This document shows, piece after piece, positions 51,791-61,438 of a stretch of DNA of 64,000 nucleotides. The position numbers were made by a program, and so were the translations under genes. The notes under the pieces were generated by a model. That model did no database searches. It was not told where the DNA came from and saw nothing but the letters and a program-made list of their open reading frames with translations. Each line of letters starts with the position of its first letter. Positions within the stretch are counted from its first letter, which is position 1. Source of the stretch: Skermanella aerolata KACC 11604 (GTDB lineage: Bacteria > Pseudomonadota > Alphaproteobacteria > Azospirillales > Azospirillaceae); assembly GCF_000936425.1 (NCBI RefSeq), contig NZ_AVFK01000004.1, positions 62,001 through 126,000 on the forward strand. Reading direction: 5' to 3'.

Positions 51791-52732
51791 TCAGCTTACC
51801 GGCATCGGCTGGCCGGAATTCGCGTGCCCCACCGCATGCCGTTCAGCCGTCGTCCGATGGACGATGGTCTCTTCAAGCCGGTCGAGCGACCGGATGAGTT
51901 GTGCGATCCGCTCGGCCAGCACCGCTTGGCCGTCGGCCTGTGAAGCGAAAGGCGCCTCCGCCGTGCGGGCGCTTCTGGCTGTCGCTTCCTCGATCCTGTC
52001 GCATAGCAGGGTCAGGCGCAGACTCAAGGACTGGACGGAAATCCGGAAAACTAGCGACACGATCAGCGACATGGAGATGCCGGCGACCGAGGTCAGGAAC
52101 TTGAAAGTTGCGCTGTTCAGCAGGTGGACCAATGCCGCCCGCGCCTCGATCATATCTGCGGTCCGCATCCCCTGGCTGGCAAAATACAGGCCGGCGATCA
52201 GGCCCAGGAAGGTCATGACCAAGCCAAGTCCGACGAAGTAGTTCGGCATTGCCTGCATCAATCCCAGCCGCAGCCCCGAACGCTCCAGCGATGCCAGGGT
52301 AATGTAGGCCGACGGGCGAACTCCGGAGTCGGCAGCGGCCTGCCACGCTCGCCAGTCCGGCCCGAGGAAGCTGGGACCGAGCACCCGATCGAGATCCTCG
52401 CCGCGGCCGAACTGAACCGGTGCGCGGGCGCAGTCGGAAGCCAGCCGGTCGAGCCTGCTCAGCATGGGCCGAACTTTGAGGAACACGAACCACAGGGCCA
52501 TCAGGATGCCGGCCATCACAAGACCGCCGGCTAGCAGAATCGCCGTGGCCGGACTTCCGAACATGGCGAGATAGACCCGTGCCAGCGGTGCTATCAGCAG
52601 GTGGATCGTGTCCCACAACGCCGATTCGCCGGCGGACGCCGTCTCGAAGCCGGTGTTCCCCGCTCGATAGATCGCTGCAATGACGATCAAAACGGCGCAG
52701 AGCTGAAAAATACGCCTGATCGAAATATCCAT
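51791..52732 (-). CDS. MotA/ExbB/ZorA-like proton-channel protein
   Basis: This 313-residue membrane protein has about four helices: near 9–24, 63–86, 163–186 and 211–235. The signature block PNYFVGLGLVMTFLGLIAGL with FLTSVAGISMSLIVSLVF is that of the MotA/TolQ/ExbB/ZorA family, whose pentamers form the ion channel of 5:2 motors. The cytoplasmic tail is only about 75 residues, with a short coiled segment, whereas Zorya ZorA has a very long tail. It is the first gene of the run MotA-like, MotB-like, ATPase, permease. The divergent gene is a glycosyltransferase. Confidence 0.78.
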   Translation of the reverse strand: MDISIRRIFQLCAVLIVIAAIYRAGNTGFETASAGESALWDTIHLLIAPLARVYLAMFGSPATAILLAGGLVMAGILMALWFVFLKVRPMLSRLDRLASDCARAPVQFGRGEDLDRVLGPSFLGPDWRAWQAAADSGVRPSAYITLASLERSGLRLGLMQAMPNYFVGLGLVMTFLGLIAGLYFASQGMRTADMIEARAALVHLLNSATFKFLTSVAGISMSLIVSLVFRISVQSLSLRLTLLCDRIEEATARSARTAEAPFASQADGQAVLAERIAQLIRSLDRLEETIVHRTTAERHAVGHANSGQPMPVS

Positions 52733-52995
52733 GTTCCGGCCAACTCACCATGGGCGTGCATTGGCAACCGGGAAATCCGCCGACCAGTGCACCGCAGCTT
52801 CATTATAGGACCCATAAGGGTAACTCAATAGAAGTAGAATTTAAGCTGAATGGCGTATAGGTCCGGACCATCTACGGCAATCAGCCGGAAACCTATGCTA
52901 AACTGGTTAATTAGTTGTGAGTAGAAGGGTGCGAGTCGTCATGGCGAGGTCCATGGCCTGTCCCTTCGCCGAACCTTGTCAGGGTGTCCGATCCG

Positions 52996-55326
52996 ATGGT
53001 TTCCAAGTCTAACGAACGCGTCGGCACTTCTGCGGCTGCCAGGGGACGTTTCCGGCTGCACGCCGTCCGGCAGTTGACGGATCTGGGCGGCGGGCGGTTC
53101 AAGAGCACCGGCACGGCTCCCCGGTTCGACATCAGCGCGGAACGGCATGGGCTTCCCACCGGCTGGGTCCGTATCCGTTTTTCCATAGCCGACGCACGTC
53201 CTTACGCCAGCGGAACGATCCGGGTAACGCCGGACGGCGACCAGCCGACCATCAGCCATCCGCTGCCGTCCCTGCGCGACGGCCATGTCGACCAGTATAT
53301 CCGGCTGCCGGACAGCGTCCGGGAATTGTGCTTCGATCCTATGGACCAGCCGGGCGTCTTTACGATCACGGGGTTCCGCATCGATCCCATCACCCGCTTC
53401 CACGTTCTGGCGCGGGCGGCGCTGCGCAATCCCGGCAGGGTCGTCGCAGCGGCCGGCTATGTGGCGCAGCACGGTGTCGCCGCGGCCAAGCTGCGCATGG
53501 CCGAGCGGCTGAACGCTCCCGCCCATGACGGTTACAAGGACTGGGTCGCCTTGTTCGACACGCTGGCCGACGACGACATCGCGGCGATCGGTGCCCATAT
53601 CGCCGCCATGCGGGCGGCGCCGCTGATCTCGGTCCTGATGCCGGTCTACGATCCCGATCCCGGCCACCTTGCCGAGGCCATCGGATCGGTGATCGGGCAG
53701 ATCTATCCCCACTGGGAACTCTGCATAGCCGACGACGCCTCGACCGATCCGGCGGTCCGCCGTCTGCTCGCCGACTATGCCAAGCGCGAGTCGCGGATCA
53801 GGCTGGTGACCCGTGCGGCCAACGGCCACATCTCGGCCGCCAGCAACTCCGCGCTGGAATTGGCGACCGGTGAGTACTTGGCCCTGCTGGACCATGACGA
53901 CCTGCTGCCGGCCCACGCGCTCTACCGGATCGCGGCCGACCTGGAAGCCAATGGCCCGGCCGACCTTATCTATAGCGACGAGGACAAGATCGACGGCGAC
54001 GGGCGCCGTCACGAACCCCACTTCAAGTCGGACTGGAACCCGGAGCTTTTTCTGGCCCAGAACATGATCAGCCATCTCGGCGTCTACCGGACCGGACTGG
54101 TCCGTGCCGCCGGCGGTTTCCGCGTCGGGTTCGAGGGCAGCCAGGACTGGGATCTGGCCCTGCGCGTGACCGAACTCACTAAACTCACCGAACCTAACCG
54201 CATCCGCCATATTCCGCATATCCTGTATCACTGGCGGGTTTTCGCGACATCGGGCTCCTTCTCGACCGACCACGGCGGCAAGGCGGCGGAAGCGGGACGG
54301 CGGGCGGTGGCGGAGCATCTGGAACGGACGGGGCAGGCGGCGCAGGTCGTGCCCGGCATCTCCGGCTACAACAGGGTGCGCCGGGCGCTGCCCGACCCGG
54401 CGCCCCGGGTGTCGCTGATCGTGCCGACCCGAGACCGGGTCGAACTGCTGCGCAATTGCGTCGACGGCCTGCTCCACCGGACCGACTATCCCGATCTGGA
54501 AGTCCTGATCGTGGACAACGCCAGCGTCGAGCCTGAGACGCTGGCCTATTTCGACGGCTTGGCCGCCGAACCGCGCGTCCGCATCCTGCGCCGCGAGGGA
54601 CCGTTCAACTTCTCCGCACTCAACAACGATGCGGCGACCCAGGCGACCGGCTCGCTGATCGGCTTCGTCAACAACGATATCGAGGTGATCGAGCCGGGCT
54701 GGCTGTCCGAGATGGCCAGCCATGCAGCCCGTCCCGGCGTCGGCGCCGTCGGGGCCAAGCTGTTGTACGGCGACGGAAAGATCCAGCATGCCGGCGTGAT
54801 CCTGGGCGTGCTCGGCGTCGCGGGCCATACCCACAAGGGCTTCGGCCGGCACGACTACGGCTACTTCTCCCGTCTCAGGCTTTGCCAGAACCTGTCCTGC
54901 GTGACGGCGGCCTGTATGGTGATGCCTAAAGCCGTGTTCGAGAGCGTCGGCGGCTTCGACGCCGTCAACCTAGCGATCGCCTTCAACGACGTCGACCTGT
55001 GCATCCGCATCCGCGAAGCCGGCTATCAGGTGATCTGGACCCCCTACGCCGAGCTGTACCACCTGGAATCCGCCTCGCGCGGGTCCGACCTGACGCCGGA
55101 AAACCGCGACCGTTTCGCCGCGGAAGTGAAATACATGCAGGACCGCTGGGGCGACGTCCTGCGCCGCGACCCCTATTACAACCCCAACTTGTCGCTCGAC
55201 GCCACCGACTTCTCGCTGGCCGGAACCCCGCGCGTCACGCGGCCGTGGCAGGCGTTCATGCGGTCACGCCAGCCTTGGCGCCTGTCGGCCCCCGCCGCCC
55301 TTATGCCCACAGATAATCCGTCTTAG
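52996..55326 (+). CDS. Tandem family-2 glycosyltransferase
   Basis: This ~776-residue protein has three parts. Residues about 1–205 are an N-terminal beta-rich domain of unknown function. The first GT2 domain follows (LISVLMPVYDPDPGHLAEAI, LLDHDDLLPAH with the Asp pair, YSDEDKID). The second GT2 domain (VSLIVPTRDRVELLRNCVDG, FVNNDIEVIEPGW, FNDVDLCIRI) is also complete. Such proteins add sugars to surface polysaccharide. Starts GTG 52984 and ATG 52996 are both possible. It is divergent from the motor–exporter operon and overlaps the DUF4214 gene by 26 nt at the stops. Confidence 0.9.
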   Translation: MVSKSNERVGTSAAARGRFRLHAVRQLTDLGGGRFKSTGTAPRFDISAERHGLPTGWVRIRFSIADARPYASGTIRVTPDGDQPTISHPLPSLRDGHVDQYIRLPDSVRELCFDPMDQPGVFTITGFRIDPITRFHVLARAALRNPGRVVAAAGYVAQHGVAAAKLRMAERLNAPAHDGYKDWVALFDTLADDDIAAIGAHIAAMRAAPLISVLMPVYDPDPGHLAEAIGSVIGQIYPHWELCIADDASTDPAVRRLLADYAKRESRIRLVTRAANGHISAASNSALELATGEYLALLDHDDLLPAHALYRIAADLEANGPADLIYSDEDKIDGDGRRHEPHFKSDWNPELFLAQNMISHLGVYRTGLVRAAGGFRVGFEGSQDWDLALRVTELTKLTEPNRIRHIPHILYHWRVFATSGSFSTDHGGKAAEAGRRAVAEHLERTGQAAQVVPGISGYNRVRRALPDPAPRVSLIVPTRDRVELLRNCVDGLLHRTDYPDLEVLIVDNASVEPETLAYFDGLAAEPRVRILRREGPFNFSALNNDAATQATGSLIGFVNNDIEVIEPGWLSEMASHAARPGVGAVGAKLLYGDGKIQHAGVILGVLGVAGHTHKGFGRHDYGYFSRLRLCQNLSCVTAACMVMPKAVFESVGGFDAVNLAIAFNDVDLCIRIREAGYQVIWTPYAELYHLESASRGSDLTPENRDRFAAEVKYMQDRWGDVLRRDPYYNPNLSLDATDFSLAGTPRVTRPWQAFMRSRQPWRLSAPAALMPTDNPS

Positions 55327-56584
55327 CCACGAACTCCGGAGAGGAGGAGAAATCGGCCAGCGCGTCGGCCCTGCTCAGGCTGTGGTCCAGCGCATTTGTC
55401 CAGTTTGCAAGCCCGGCCTCGTCGGGCGCCCGGTCCAGGACGTTCTGGTACAGCAGTTCCACGAACTGCGGATTGCTGGGGGCGCCGTATCGTTGCTGGA
55501 ACTCCGGCGAATTGACGAAGCTGACCGCCACGTCCCCGACATCGTGCCCGGCATTGAGGTAGTTCACCCAGGTCGACTCGCCCTGCTGATCGGGCAGGCG
55601 GTCGAAGGTCGCCAGATACAGGCGTCCGACCTGGGGCTGAAGGACGTCGTCCTTGTAGTTGGCCACGTTCTCCGCCGATTCGGAGAAGCCGACAAGCGCC
55701 TCGGCGCGGGGATTGCCGGCGGCGAGATACTTCGCCCAATGGCTCTGTCCGGCGGAGTCGGGCGCGCGGTCCAGCACATTGGCGTAAAGCTGCTTGATGA
55801 ACCCGGCGTCCGACAGGTTGCCGCCGTATCGGTTGGAGAACTCGGTGGACGCGACGAAACCGTTGGCGATTTCCTCGAGCGTCATCCCGTTCCGCGATGC
55901 GTCGATCCAGCTGTTCAGGCCCGCCTGATCCGGCAGCCGGTCCAGCGCCGACAGATACAGCCGCGAGATCGAGTGCGTCCCGGCTGATGTCGCCGAACTG
56001 GTCAGCTCGGCCATCGTGTAGGTGCTGCCGTCGGTGAACCTGACGTTCTCGACGTTGTGGGTCGGCATCACGCCCTGCTTGCCGCTGTTGTCGGTAATGA
56101 AGGTCGTGTCGCCCTTCCGGTAGGTGAAATAGGTCCCACGGCTGCCGGAGAGTACGACGGTATCGATCCCGGTGCCGCCGTCGATGTTGTCGCCGCCGCC
56201 GTTCGGCGTGATGGTGTCGTTGCCGCTGAAGCCGATCAGGATGTCATGCTCGTTGCTTCCCCGGATGTCATCGTTGCCGGAGAACTGGCTCTGGAAGTTT
56301 TGAACTCCCAGCGAGTCCAGGTCGTTGGCATTGAGTTTCAGAGCGATGCCGGAAAGCGACAGGATAAGGCTGCCGTTCGGTTCGGAGATCTTCAGGGAAT
56401 TGATGACCACGCTTTGAGCCGACGGATTCGATGAACCCCAAATCTCGACATACTCGGAATATGGATTGACCCACTTCGCGTAGGTGGCGCTGTCATAGAC
56501 GAAGTAGGAAATTTGCAGCGGGTTATATTCACTGGTGCTGGAGGCATCCATGTAAATAGAAATGCGAGAGTCGAGAGTGGCCAT
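55301..56584 (-). CDS. Secreted RTX-like protein with four DUF4214 repeats
   Basis: This 427-residue protein has no N-terminal signal. A region near 100–145 carries calcium-binding, haemolysin-type repeats (GSNEHDILIGFSGNDTITPN, GGGDNIDGGTGIDTVV). Four DUF4214 units follow, near 207, 265, 320 and 376, each with an LDR.PD.AG..W core. Such proteins are usually exported by type I secretion from a C-terminal signal and act at the surface or in matrix. It converges on the glycosyltransferase gene and overlaps it by 26 nt, so both C-terminal codon sets are constrained. Confidence 0.88.
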   Translation of the reverse strand: MATLDSRISIYMDASSTSEYNPLQISYFVYDSATYAKWVNPYSEYVEIWGSSNPSAQSVVINSLKISEPNGSLILSLSGIALKLNANDLDSLGVQNFQSQFSGNDDIRGSNEHDILIGFSGNDTITPNGGGDNIDGGTGIDTVVLSGSRGTYFTYRKGDTTFITDNSGKQGVMPTHNVENVRFTDGSTYTMAELTSSATSAGTHSISRLYLSALDRLPDQAGLNSWIDASRNGMTLEEIANGFVASTEFSNRYGGNLSDAGFIKQLYANVLDRAPDSAGQSHWAKYLAAGNPRAEALVGFSESAENVANYKDDVLQPQVGRLYLATFDRLPDQQGESTWVNYLNAGHDVGDVAVSFVNSPEFQQRYGAPSNPQFVELLYQNVLDRAPDEAGLANWTNALDHSLSRADALADFSSSPEFVAKTDYLWA

Positions 56585-56847
56585 CGTTACTGTGCTTCCA
56601 CTGGGCGTTTTTCTTGGCAGAAGCTATAGCAAAACGCTCAAGGCCCGGTATGAGCGATAAAGGTGATGTAAGAAGGTAATAAAATCTTGAAGGGACTACG
56701 CCGCTTCTCATAGGGCATATGGTTGCCGCTGAAAATACCCGCGCAAAGGCGAATGCGCCTGCCGGGACAAGCGCACGAAAACGGCACTGTAATTGATTAA
56801 AGGAACCTCGGTCTCGACTAAACGACGCGTCATGCGCTTGTTCAGGA

Positions 56848-56922
<75 letters not shown>

Positions 56923-57097
56923 GCCCGTTGAGGTGGCGGGTATATGCCATAGCGATTTTGGACGCGCAAGGCCAAAGCACCGCCCTTGTCGAATTAAAAT
57001 CGGCCGTCTTCGGCGGCTGTTCCGGACGGCGGATCGTGCTAAAGCACGGGCTGAAGTGATCGGAACGATCCAGTCCTATAAGGTGGAGTGCGGCGCG

Positions 57098-57898
57098 ATG
57101 AAGATCGGAGTGGTTGGGTGCGCGGGGCGCATGGGGCAGATGCTGGTGCGCCGAATCGTGGCCACTGAAGGGTGCGAGCTGGCAGGCGGCACGGAACGGC
57201 CGGACGGTCCGGCGGTCGGCAAGGACATCGGCACGCTGGCCGGACTCGACCCTGTGGGCATCGCCGTGATCGACGATCCGGTCCAGCTCTTCGCCCACGC
57301 CGACGCGGTGATCGACTTCTCCACGCCGGAAGCGACGGAGCGGCACGCGGCGCTGGCGGCGCAGGCGCGGACCGTCCACGTCATCGGCACGACCGGCCTC
57401 AACCCGGGGCAGACCGAGGCGGTCAAGCGCGCCTCCCAGTACGCGCCGATCGTCCATGCCCCCAACATGAGCCTGGGCGTCAACCTGCTGATGGTCCTGG
57501 TCGAACAGGTCGCCCGAACTCTGGGTCCCGATTTCGACATCGAGATCCTGGAAATGCACCATCGCCACAAGGTCGATGCGCCGTCGGGAACCTCCCTGGG
57601 CTTGGGCCGCGCCGCCGCTGCCGGGCGCGGAGTCGATCTGGACGCCGTATCCGCCCGCATCCGCGACGGCCACACCGGTCCGCGCAACAGCGGCGACATC
57701 GGCTTCGCGGTCATGCGCGGCGGCGACGTGGTCGGCGATCACACCGTCGTCTTCGCGGGGGAGGGCGAGCGGATCGAGCTGTCGCACCGGGCCAACGACC
57801 GGCAGATCTATGCGGTCGGCGCCGTCCGTGCCGCACTCTGGGCGCACGGCCAGCACCCCGGCCTCTATTCAATGCGGGACGTGCTGGGTCTCGGCTGA
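57098..57898 (+). CDS. dapB: 4-hydroxy-tetrahydrodipicolinate reductase
   Basis: This 266-residue reductase makes tetrahydrodipicolinate for lysine and diaminopimelate synthesis. The cofactor motif is GCAGRMGQ (8–15), and the active-site motif HHRHKVDAPSGTS holds the catalytic His and Lys. Other blocks are IDFSTPEATERH and APNMSLGVNLLMVLVEQ. GGTGGAG lies 11 nt before ATG 57098, which excludes the upstream in-frame start at 56933. A strong intrinsic terminator follows. It stands alone. Confidence 0.96.
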   Translation: MKIGVVGCAGRMGQMLVRRIVATEGCELAGGTERPDGPAVGKDIGTLAGLDPVGIAVIDDPVQLFAHADAVIDFSTPEATERHAALAAQARTVHVIGTTGLNPGQTEAVKRASQYAPIVHAPNMSLGVNLLMVLVEQVARTLGPDFDIEILEMHHRHKVDAPSGTSLGLGRAAAAGRGVDLDAVSARIRDGHTGPRNSGDIGFAVMRGGDVVGDHTVVFAGEGERIELSHRANDRQIYAVGAVRAALWAHGQHPGLYSMRDVLGLG

Positions 57899-57933
57899 GG
57901 TATTAACGCCGACCTCTGCCGGGGAGGCCGCGA

Positions 57934-57977
57934 ATCGGGAGGATGGTGACCCCGCCGCCTCCCGATCTTCTCTTTTT
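57934..57977 (+). terminator. Rho-independent terminator after dapB
   Basis: ATCGGGAGG (57934–57942) pairs with CCTCCCGAT (57958–57966) and is followed by CTTCTCTTTTT. It starts 36 nt after the dapB stop and has a clear T-rich tail. Confidence 0.8.
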
Positions 57978-58156
57978 GTTCTATGCGACAGATTGGCCCC
58001 GACCGCCGGAAGACCTACCGGGAACCGCGAATTCGTCTGAAGAACGGCATAGGGATGGCGATTTCGGGGTGTTTGTCGCTTGACAGTGTTGCTGCTGTAT
58101 CAGTAAGCCGGGAGGGCAAAGCTTCAATCGAAACCTTAAGGAAGAGGCGCAACCCC

Positions 58157-59167
58157 ATGACAGCAAAGCGTAACCAAGGACGCCGACAGGTCTGTCTGGA
58201 TTTTGGGGTGAAGGCGTCCATGGTACTCCTTTTGGGGAGCTTTGTCTCGGGTTGCTCGACAAGTGAACAATACGGTTCCTCCGATACTTCGCTGACCGCA
58301 CCGGTACAGGTGGCGTTGGTCACGCCGGCGCCGCTGCCGCCAGATCCCAAGGACCCCTGGCGCGACCTGATCGCGGAGGCGGCCGACCGGTTCGACGTGC
58401 CGGAACAGTGGATCAGGGCCGTGATGCACCGTGAAAGCGGCGGACGCGCCATCGTCAAGGGCAAGGTGATCACCAGCCCGGCCGGAGCCATCGGCCTGAT
58501 GCAGGTGATGCCGGCCACGTATGCCGAGCTTCGCGACCGCTACGGTCTGGGGCTGACGCCCGCCGATCCGCGCGACAACATCATGGCCGGCACCGCCTAT
58601 CTGCGCGAGATGTACGACCAGTTCGGCAGCCCCGGCTTCCTGGCCGCCTACAACTGCGGCCCCGCCTGCTATTCCGCCGTCCAGGCCGGCCGCCAGCGCC
58701 TGCCGAAGGAAACGCGGCAGTACATCGCGGCCCTGGCGCCCGTCGTCGCCAAGACTGCCCCGCGCGGCACCGGCGGCGAACCCGCCGTCGAGCCCGTCAT
58801 GATCGCGTCGGCCGAGCCGCCCAAGCCCGCCGGCCGCCCGGCGGAAATCGTCCAGGTCGCCTCCGCCGCACCGCCGCCGGAACCGGTCACGGCGCCCACT
58901 CCCGCTCCCGCGCCTGCCGTCGTCCCCGTGTCGGCCCGCGTCCAGCCCGCGCCGGTCGAGCAGCCCGCCAGCTACGAAGTCGCCTCCATCGACGACGACG
59001 AGGACTACGCGCCCCGTCCACCCGTCCGTACCCAGGCCCGCGAGGCCGAGGCCAAGGTGGTCATGCGCTTCACGCCGCTCGGCGGCAGCGACGCCTGCGG
59101 CAGCCTGCGCAATTCGGCCGCCTGCCGGGCGATCGACCACCCGGCGGACCATGCCGGCAATTCCTGA
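58157..59167 (+). CDS. Lytic transglycosylase-like lipoprotein
   Basis: This 336-residue protein has a lipoprotein signal (hydrophobic MVLLLGSFVSGC, lipobox SGC near residue 33). An SLT domain covers about 75–200, with the catalytic Glu in HRESGG and the family motifs AIGLMQVMP, AGTAYLREMYDQFG and AAYNCGP. It should cleave peptidoglycan. The rest is a Pro/Ala-rich linker and a short cysteine-containing C-terminus. The start at 58157 has a GGAAGAGG site. It is preceded by the dapB terminator and followed by a small gene. Confidence 0.88.
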   Translation: MTAKRNQGRRQVCLDFGVKASMVLLLGSFVSGCSTSEQYGSSDTSLTAPVQVALVTPAPLPPDPKDPWRDLIAEAADRFDVPEQWIRAVMHRESGGRAIVKGKVITSPAGAIGLMQVMPATYAELRDRYGLGLTPADPRDNIMAGTAYLREMYDQFGSPGFLAAYNCGPACYSAVQAGRQRLPKETRQYIAALAPVVAKTAPRGTGGEPAVEPVMIASAEPPKPAGRPAEIVQVASAAPPPEPVTAPTPAPAPAVVPVSARVQPAPVEQPASYEVASIDDDEDYAPRPPVRTQAREAEAKVVMRFTPLGGSDACGSLRNSAACRAIDHPADHAGNS

Positions 59168-59236
59168 CCGCCCGTATCGTCCCACGGCCGATTTCCGCTG
59201 TGAATCCCGCGCCGCCGTCCTATAACCGCTCGTGAC

Positions 59237-59416
59237 ATGAGCAGCGATCAGCCCCCCAAGCAGCCGACCCGCCAGGAGCGGCAAGCCGCCGCCCTGCGCG
59301 AGAACCTTCGCAAGCGGAAGGAGCAGGCGCGCGAGCGCCGGCAGCCCGACCCGCCGCCGGCGCCGCCCGAGGACGAAACGTCAGCCAAGCTTGAGGTTCC
59401 GCCGCCGGTCGGGTAG
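59237..59416 (+). CDS. Small charged protein, 59 residues, upstream of dcd
   Basis: The frame starts [20 protein letters not shown] and ends at a TAG just before dcd. The middle is a basic helix ([17 protein letters not shown]), and the C-terminus is proline-rich. This composition matches small proteins found beside dcd in other alphaproteobacteria, though that is from memory. Its ribosome site is weak. Function unknown. Confidence 0.6.
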   Translation: MSSDQPPKQPTRQERQAAALRENLRKRKEQARERRQPDPPPAPPEDETSAKLEVPPPVG

Positions 59417-59453
59417 AAGCGCTGGCAGTCCAACCCTTTCGGAGACTGTCCCG

Positions 59454-60008
59454 ATGGCGATCCTGCCCGATTCCTGGATCCGCGACATGGCGCAGCAGCA
59501 CGGCATGATCGAGCCCTTCGTCGAGAAGCAGACGGCGGAAGGCGTGATCTCCTACGGCTTGTCGTCCTACGGCTACGATGCCCGCGTCTCCGACGAGTTC
59601 AAGATCTTCACCAACGTCGACAACGCCATCGTCGATCCGAAGAACTTCGCCGAGCAGAGCTTCGTCGACCGCAAGGTCGATGTCTGCGTCATCCCGCCCA
59701 ACAGCTTCGCGCTCGCCCGCACGGTCGAATATTTCCGCGTGCCGCGCGACGTCCTGGTCATCTGCCTGGGCAAGTCCACCTATGCCCGCTGCGGCCTGAT
59801 CGTCAACGTGACCCCGCTGGAGCCGGAATGGGAAGGCTACGTCACGCTGGAGATCTCCAACACCACGCCGCTGCCGGCCAAGGTCTACGCCAATGAAGGC
59901 CTGTGCCAGTTCCTTTTCCTCAAGGGAGAAGGCCCGTGCGAGGTCTCTTACGCCGACCGCAAGGGCAAGTACATGAAGCAGACCGGCGTCACGTTACCGA
60001 AGCTTTAA
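59454..60008 (+). CDS. dcd: dCTP deaminase
   Basis: This 184-residue enzyme converts dCTP to dUTP for thymidylate synthesis. Signatures are [57 protein letters not shown] with the catalytic Glu in [10 protein letters not shown], and the C-terminal [15 protein letters not shown]. Length matches the 180–190 residue trimeric family. GGAGA lies 8 nt before ATG 59454. It is followed by murA after 66 nt. Confidence 0.96.
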   Translation: MAILPDSWIRDMAQQHGMIEPFVEKQTAEGVISYGLSSYGYDARVSDEFKIFTNVDNAIVDPKNFAEQSFVDRKVDVCVIPPNSFALARTVEYFRVPRDVLVICLGKSTYARCGLIVNVTPLEPEWEGYVTLEISNTTPLPAKVYANEGLCQFLFLKGEGPCEVSYADRKGKYMKQTGVTLPKL

Positions 60009-60074
60009 CCATAACCGCCTAATTTCCCGCATCGCTCTCCCCCAACATTTTTCCCCCAGGTCAATCGAGTTCCC

Positions 60075-61367
60075 ATGGATAAGATCAGGATTCGCGGCGG
60101 CCGTCCCCTGCGCGGCTCTCTTGCGGTCGGCGGCGCGAAGAACGCGGCGCTGCCGCTGATGGTCGCCAGCCTCCTGACGGACGAGACGCTGACGCTGGCC
60201 CAGGTGCCCCATCTGGCCGACATCGCGACGCTCGCCAACCTGCTGGCCCAGCACGGCGTCGTCTTCGGCATGGACGGTTCCGCACCCCAGGACGGTCCCG
60301 CCGGCCGGGTGCTCGAACTGACCACCAGGGAGATCACCAGCACCACCGCACCCTACGATCTGGTCCGCAAGATGCGCGCCAGCGTCCTTGTACTCGGTCC
60401 GCTGGTCGCCCGCTGCGGTGTCGCCAAGGTGTCGCTGCCGGGCGGCTGCGCCATCGGCGCCCGCCCGGTGGACCTGCACATCAAGGGCCTTGTCCAGATG
60501 GGCGCCCAGATCGAGCTTGAGGCCGGCTACATCCTGGCCTCCGCCCCCAACGGCCTGCACGGCGCGCAGATCGTCTTCCCGACGGTGTCGGTCGGCGCGA
60601 CCGAGAACCTGCTGATGGCCGCCTGCCTCGCCAAGGGCGAGACCGTGCTGGTCAACGCCGCGCGCGAGCCGGAAGTGACCGACCTCGCCCGCTGCCTGAT
60701 CGCGATGGGCGCGCAGATCGAGGGCCTCGGCACCGACACGCTGCGCATCCAGGGCAAGGACCGGCTGCACGCCGCCTATCACACCGTCGTCCCCGACCGG
60801 ATCGAGACCGGCACCTACGCCATGGCCGCCGCGATCACCGGCGGCGACCTGGAACTGATCAATGGCCGGCTGGAGCATATCCAGGCCGTGACCAAGGTCC
60901 TAGCCGGCGCCGGCATCTCCTTCGCCGAGACCGAACGCGGCTTCCGCGTCTCCTGCGCCAACGGCGCTCTGACCGGCGTCGATGTCATGACGGAGCCGTT
61001 CCCCGGCTTCCCGACCGACCTCCAGGCCCAGATGATGGCCCTGATGTGCGTCGCCGACGGCGCCGCGATGATCACCGAGACGATCTTCGAGAACCGCTTC
61101 ATGCACGCGCCGGAACTGGCGCGCATGGGCGCCAAGATCACCGTCCACGGCGCATCCGCCCTGATTCGCGGCGTCAAGCAGCTTACCGGCGCGCCCGTCA
61201 TGGCGACCGACCTGCGCGCGTCCAGCTCGCTCGTCCTGGCCGGCCTTGCCGCCGACGGCGAGACGGAGATCAACCGCGTCTACCACCTGGACCGGGGCTA
61301 CGAGCGGCTGGAGGAAAAACTGTCCGCCTGCGGCGCCGACATCGAAAGGGTGAAGGGTAACGGGTGA
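60075..61367 (+). CDS. murA: UDP-N-acetylglucosamine 1-carboxyvinyltransferase
   Basis: This 430-residue enzyme transfers enolpyruvate from PEP to UDP-GlcNAc, the first committed step of peptidoglycan synthesis. Lys22 lies in [10 protein letters not shown]. The active-site Cys that fosfomycin alkylates is in [15 protein letters not shown], and the catalytic Asp is in FPTDLQAQ. The C-terminal [18 protein letters not shown] is typical. It starts 66 nt after dcd and is followed by a DUF2948 gene, the usual alphaproteobacterial order. Confidence 0.96.
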   Translation: MDKIRIRGGRPLRGSLAVGGAKNAALPLMVASLLTDETLTLAQVPHLADIATLANLLAQHGVVFGMDGSAPQDGPAGRVLELTTREITSTTAPYDLVRKMRASVLVLGPLVARCGVAKVSLPGGCAIGARPVDLHIKGLVQMGAQIELEAGYILASAPNGLHGAQIVFPTVSVGATENLLMAACLAKGETVLVNAAREPEVTDLARCLIAMGAQIEGLGTDTLRIQGKDRLHAAYHTVVPDRIETGTYAMAAAITGGDLELINGRLEHIQAVTKVLAGAGISFAETERGFRVSCANGALTGVDVMTEPFPGFPTDLQAQMMALMCVADGAAMITETIFENRFMHAPELARMGAKITVHGASALIRGVKQLTGAPVMATDLRASSSLVLAGLAADGETEINRVYHLDRGYERLEEKLSACGADIERVKGNG

Positions 61368-61438
61368 CATCAACCCGCCCCGGCACCACATTCCAAACGC
61401 TGAGGAATTTCGATCAAGGCGTGAGGAGAAACGACGAT

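Noticed and set aside
49148-52732. A Zorya anti-phage system
   Set aside because: Only ZorA- and ZorB-like proteins are present; no ZorC, ZorD or ZorE gene is nearby, the ZorA-like tail is short, and the genes are tied to a polysaccharide exporter.
52939-54852. A 637-codon minus-strand open frame
   Set aside because: It is antisense to the tandem glycosyltransferase, with no family resemblance.
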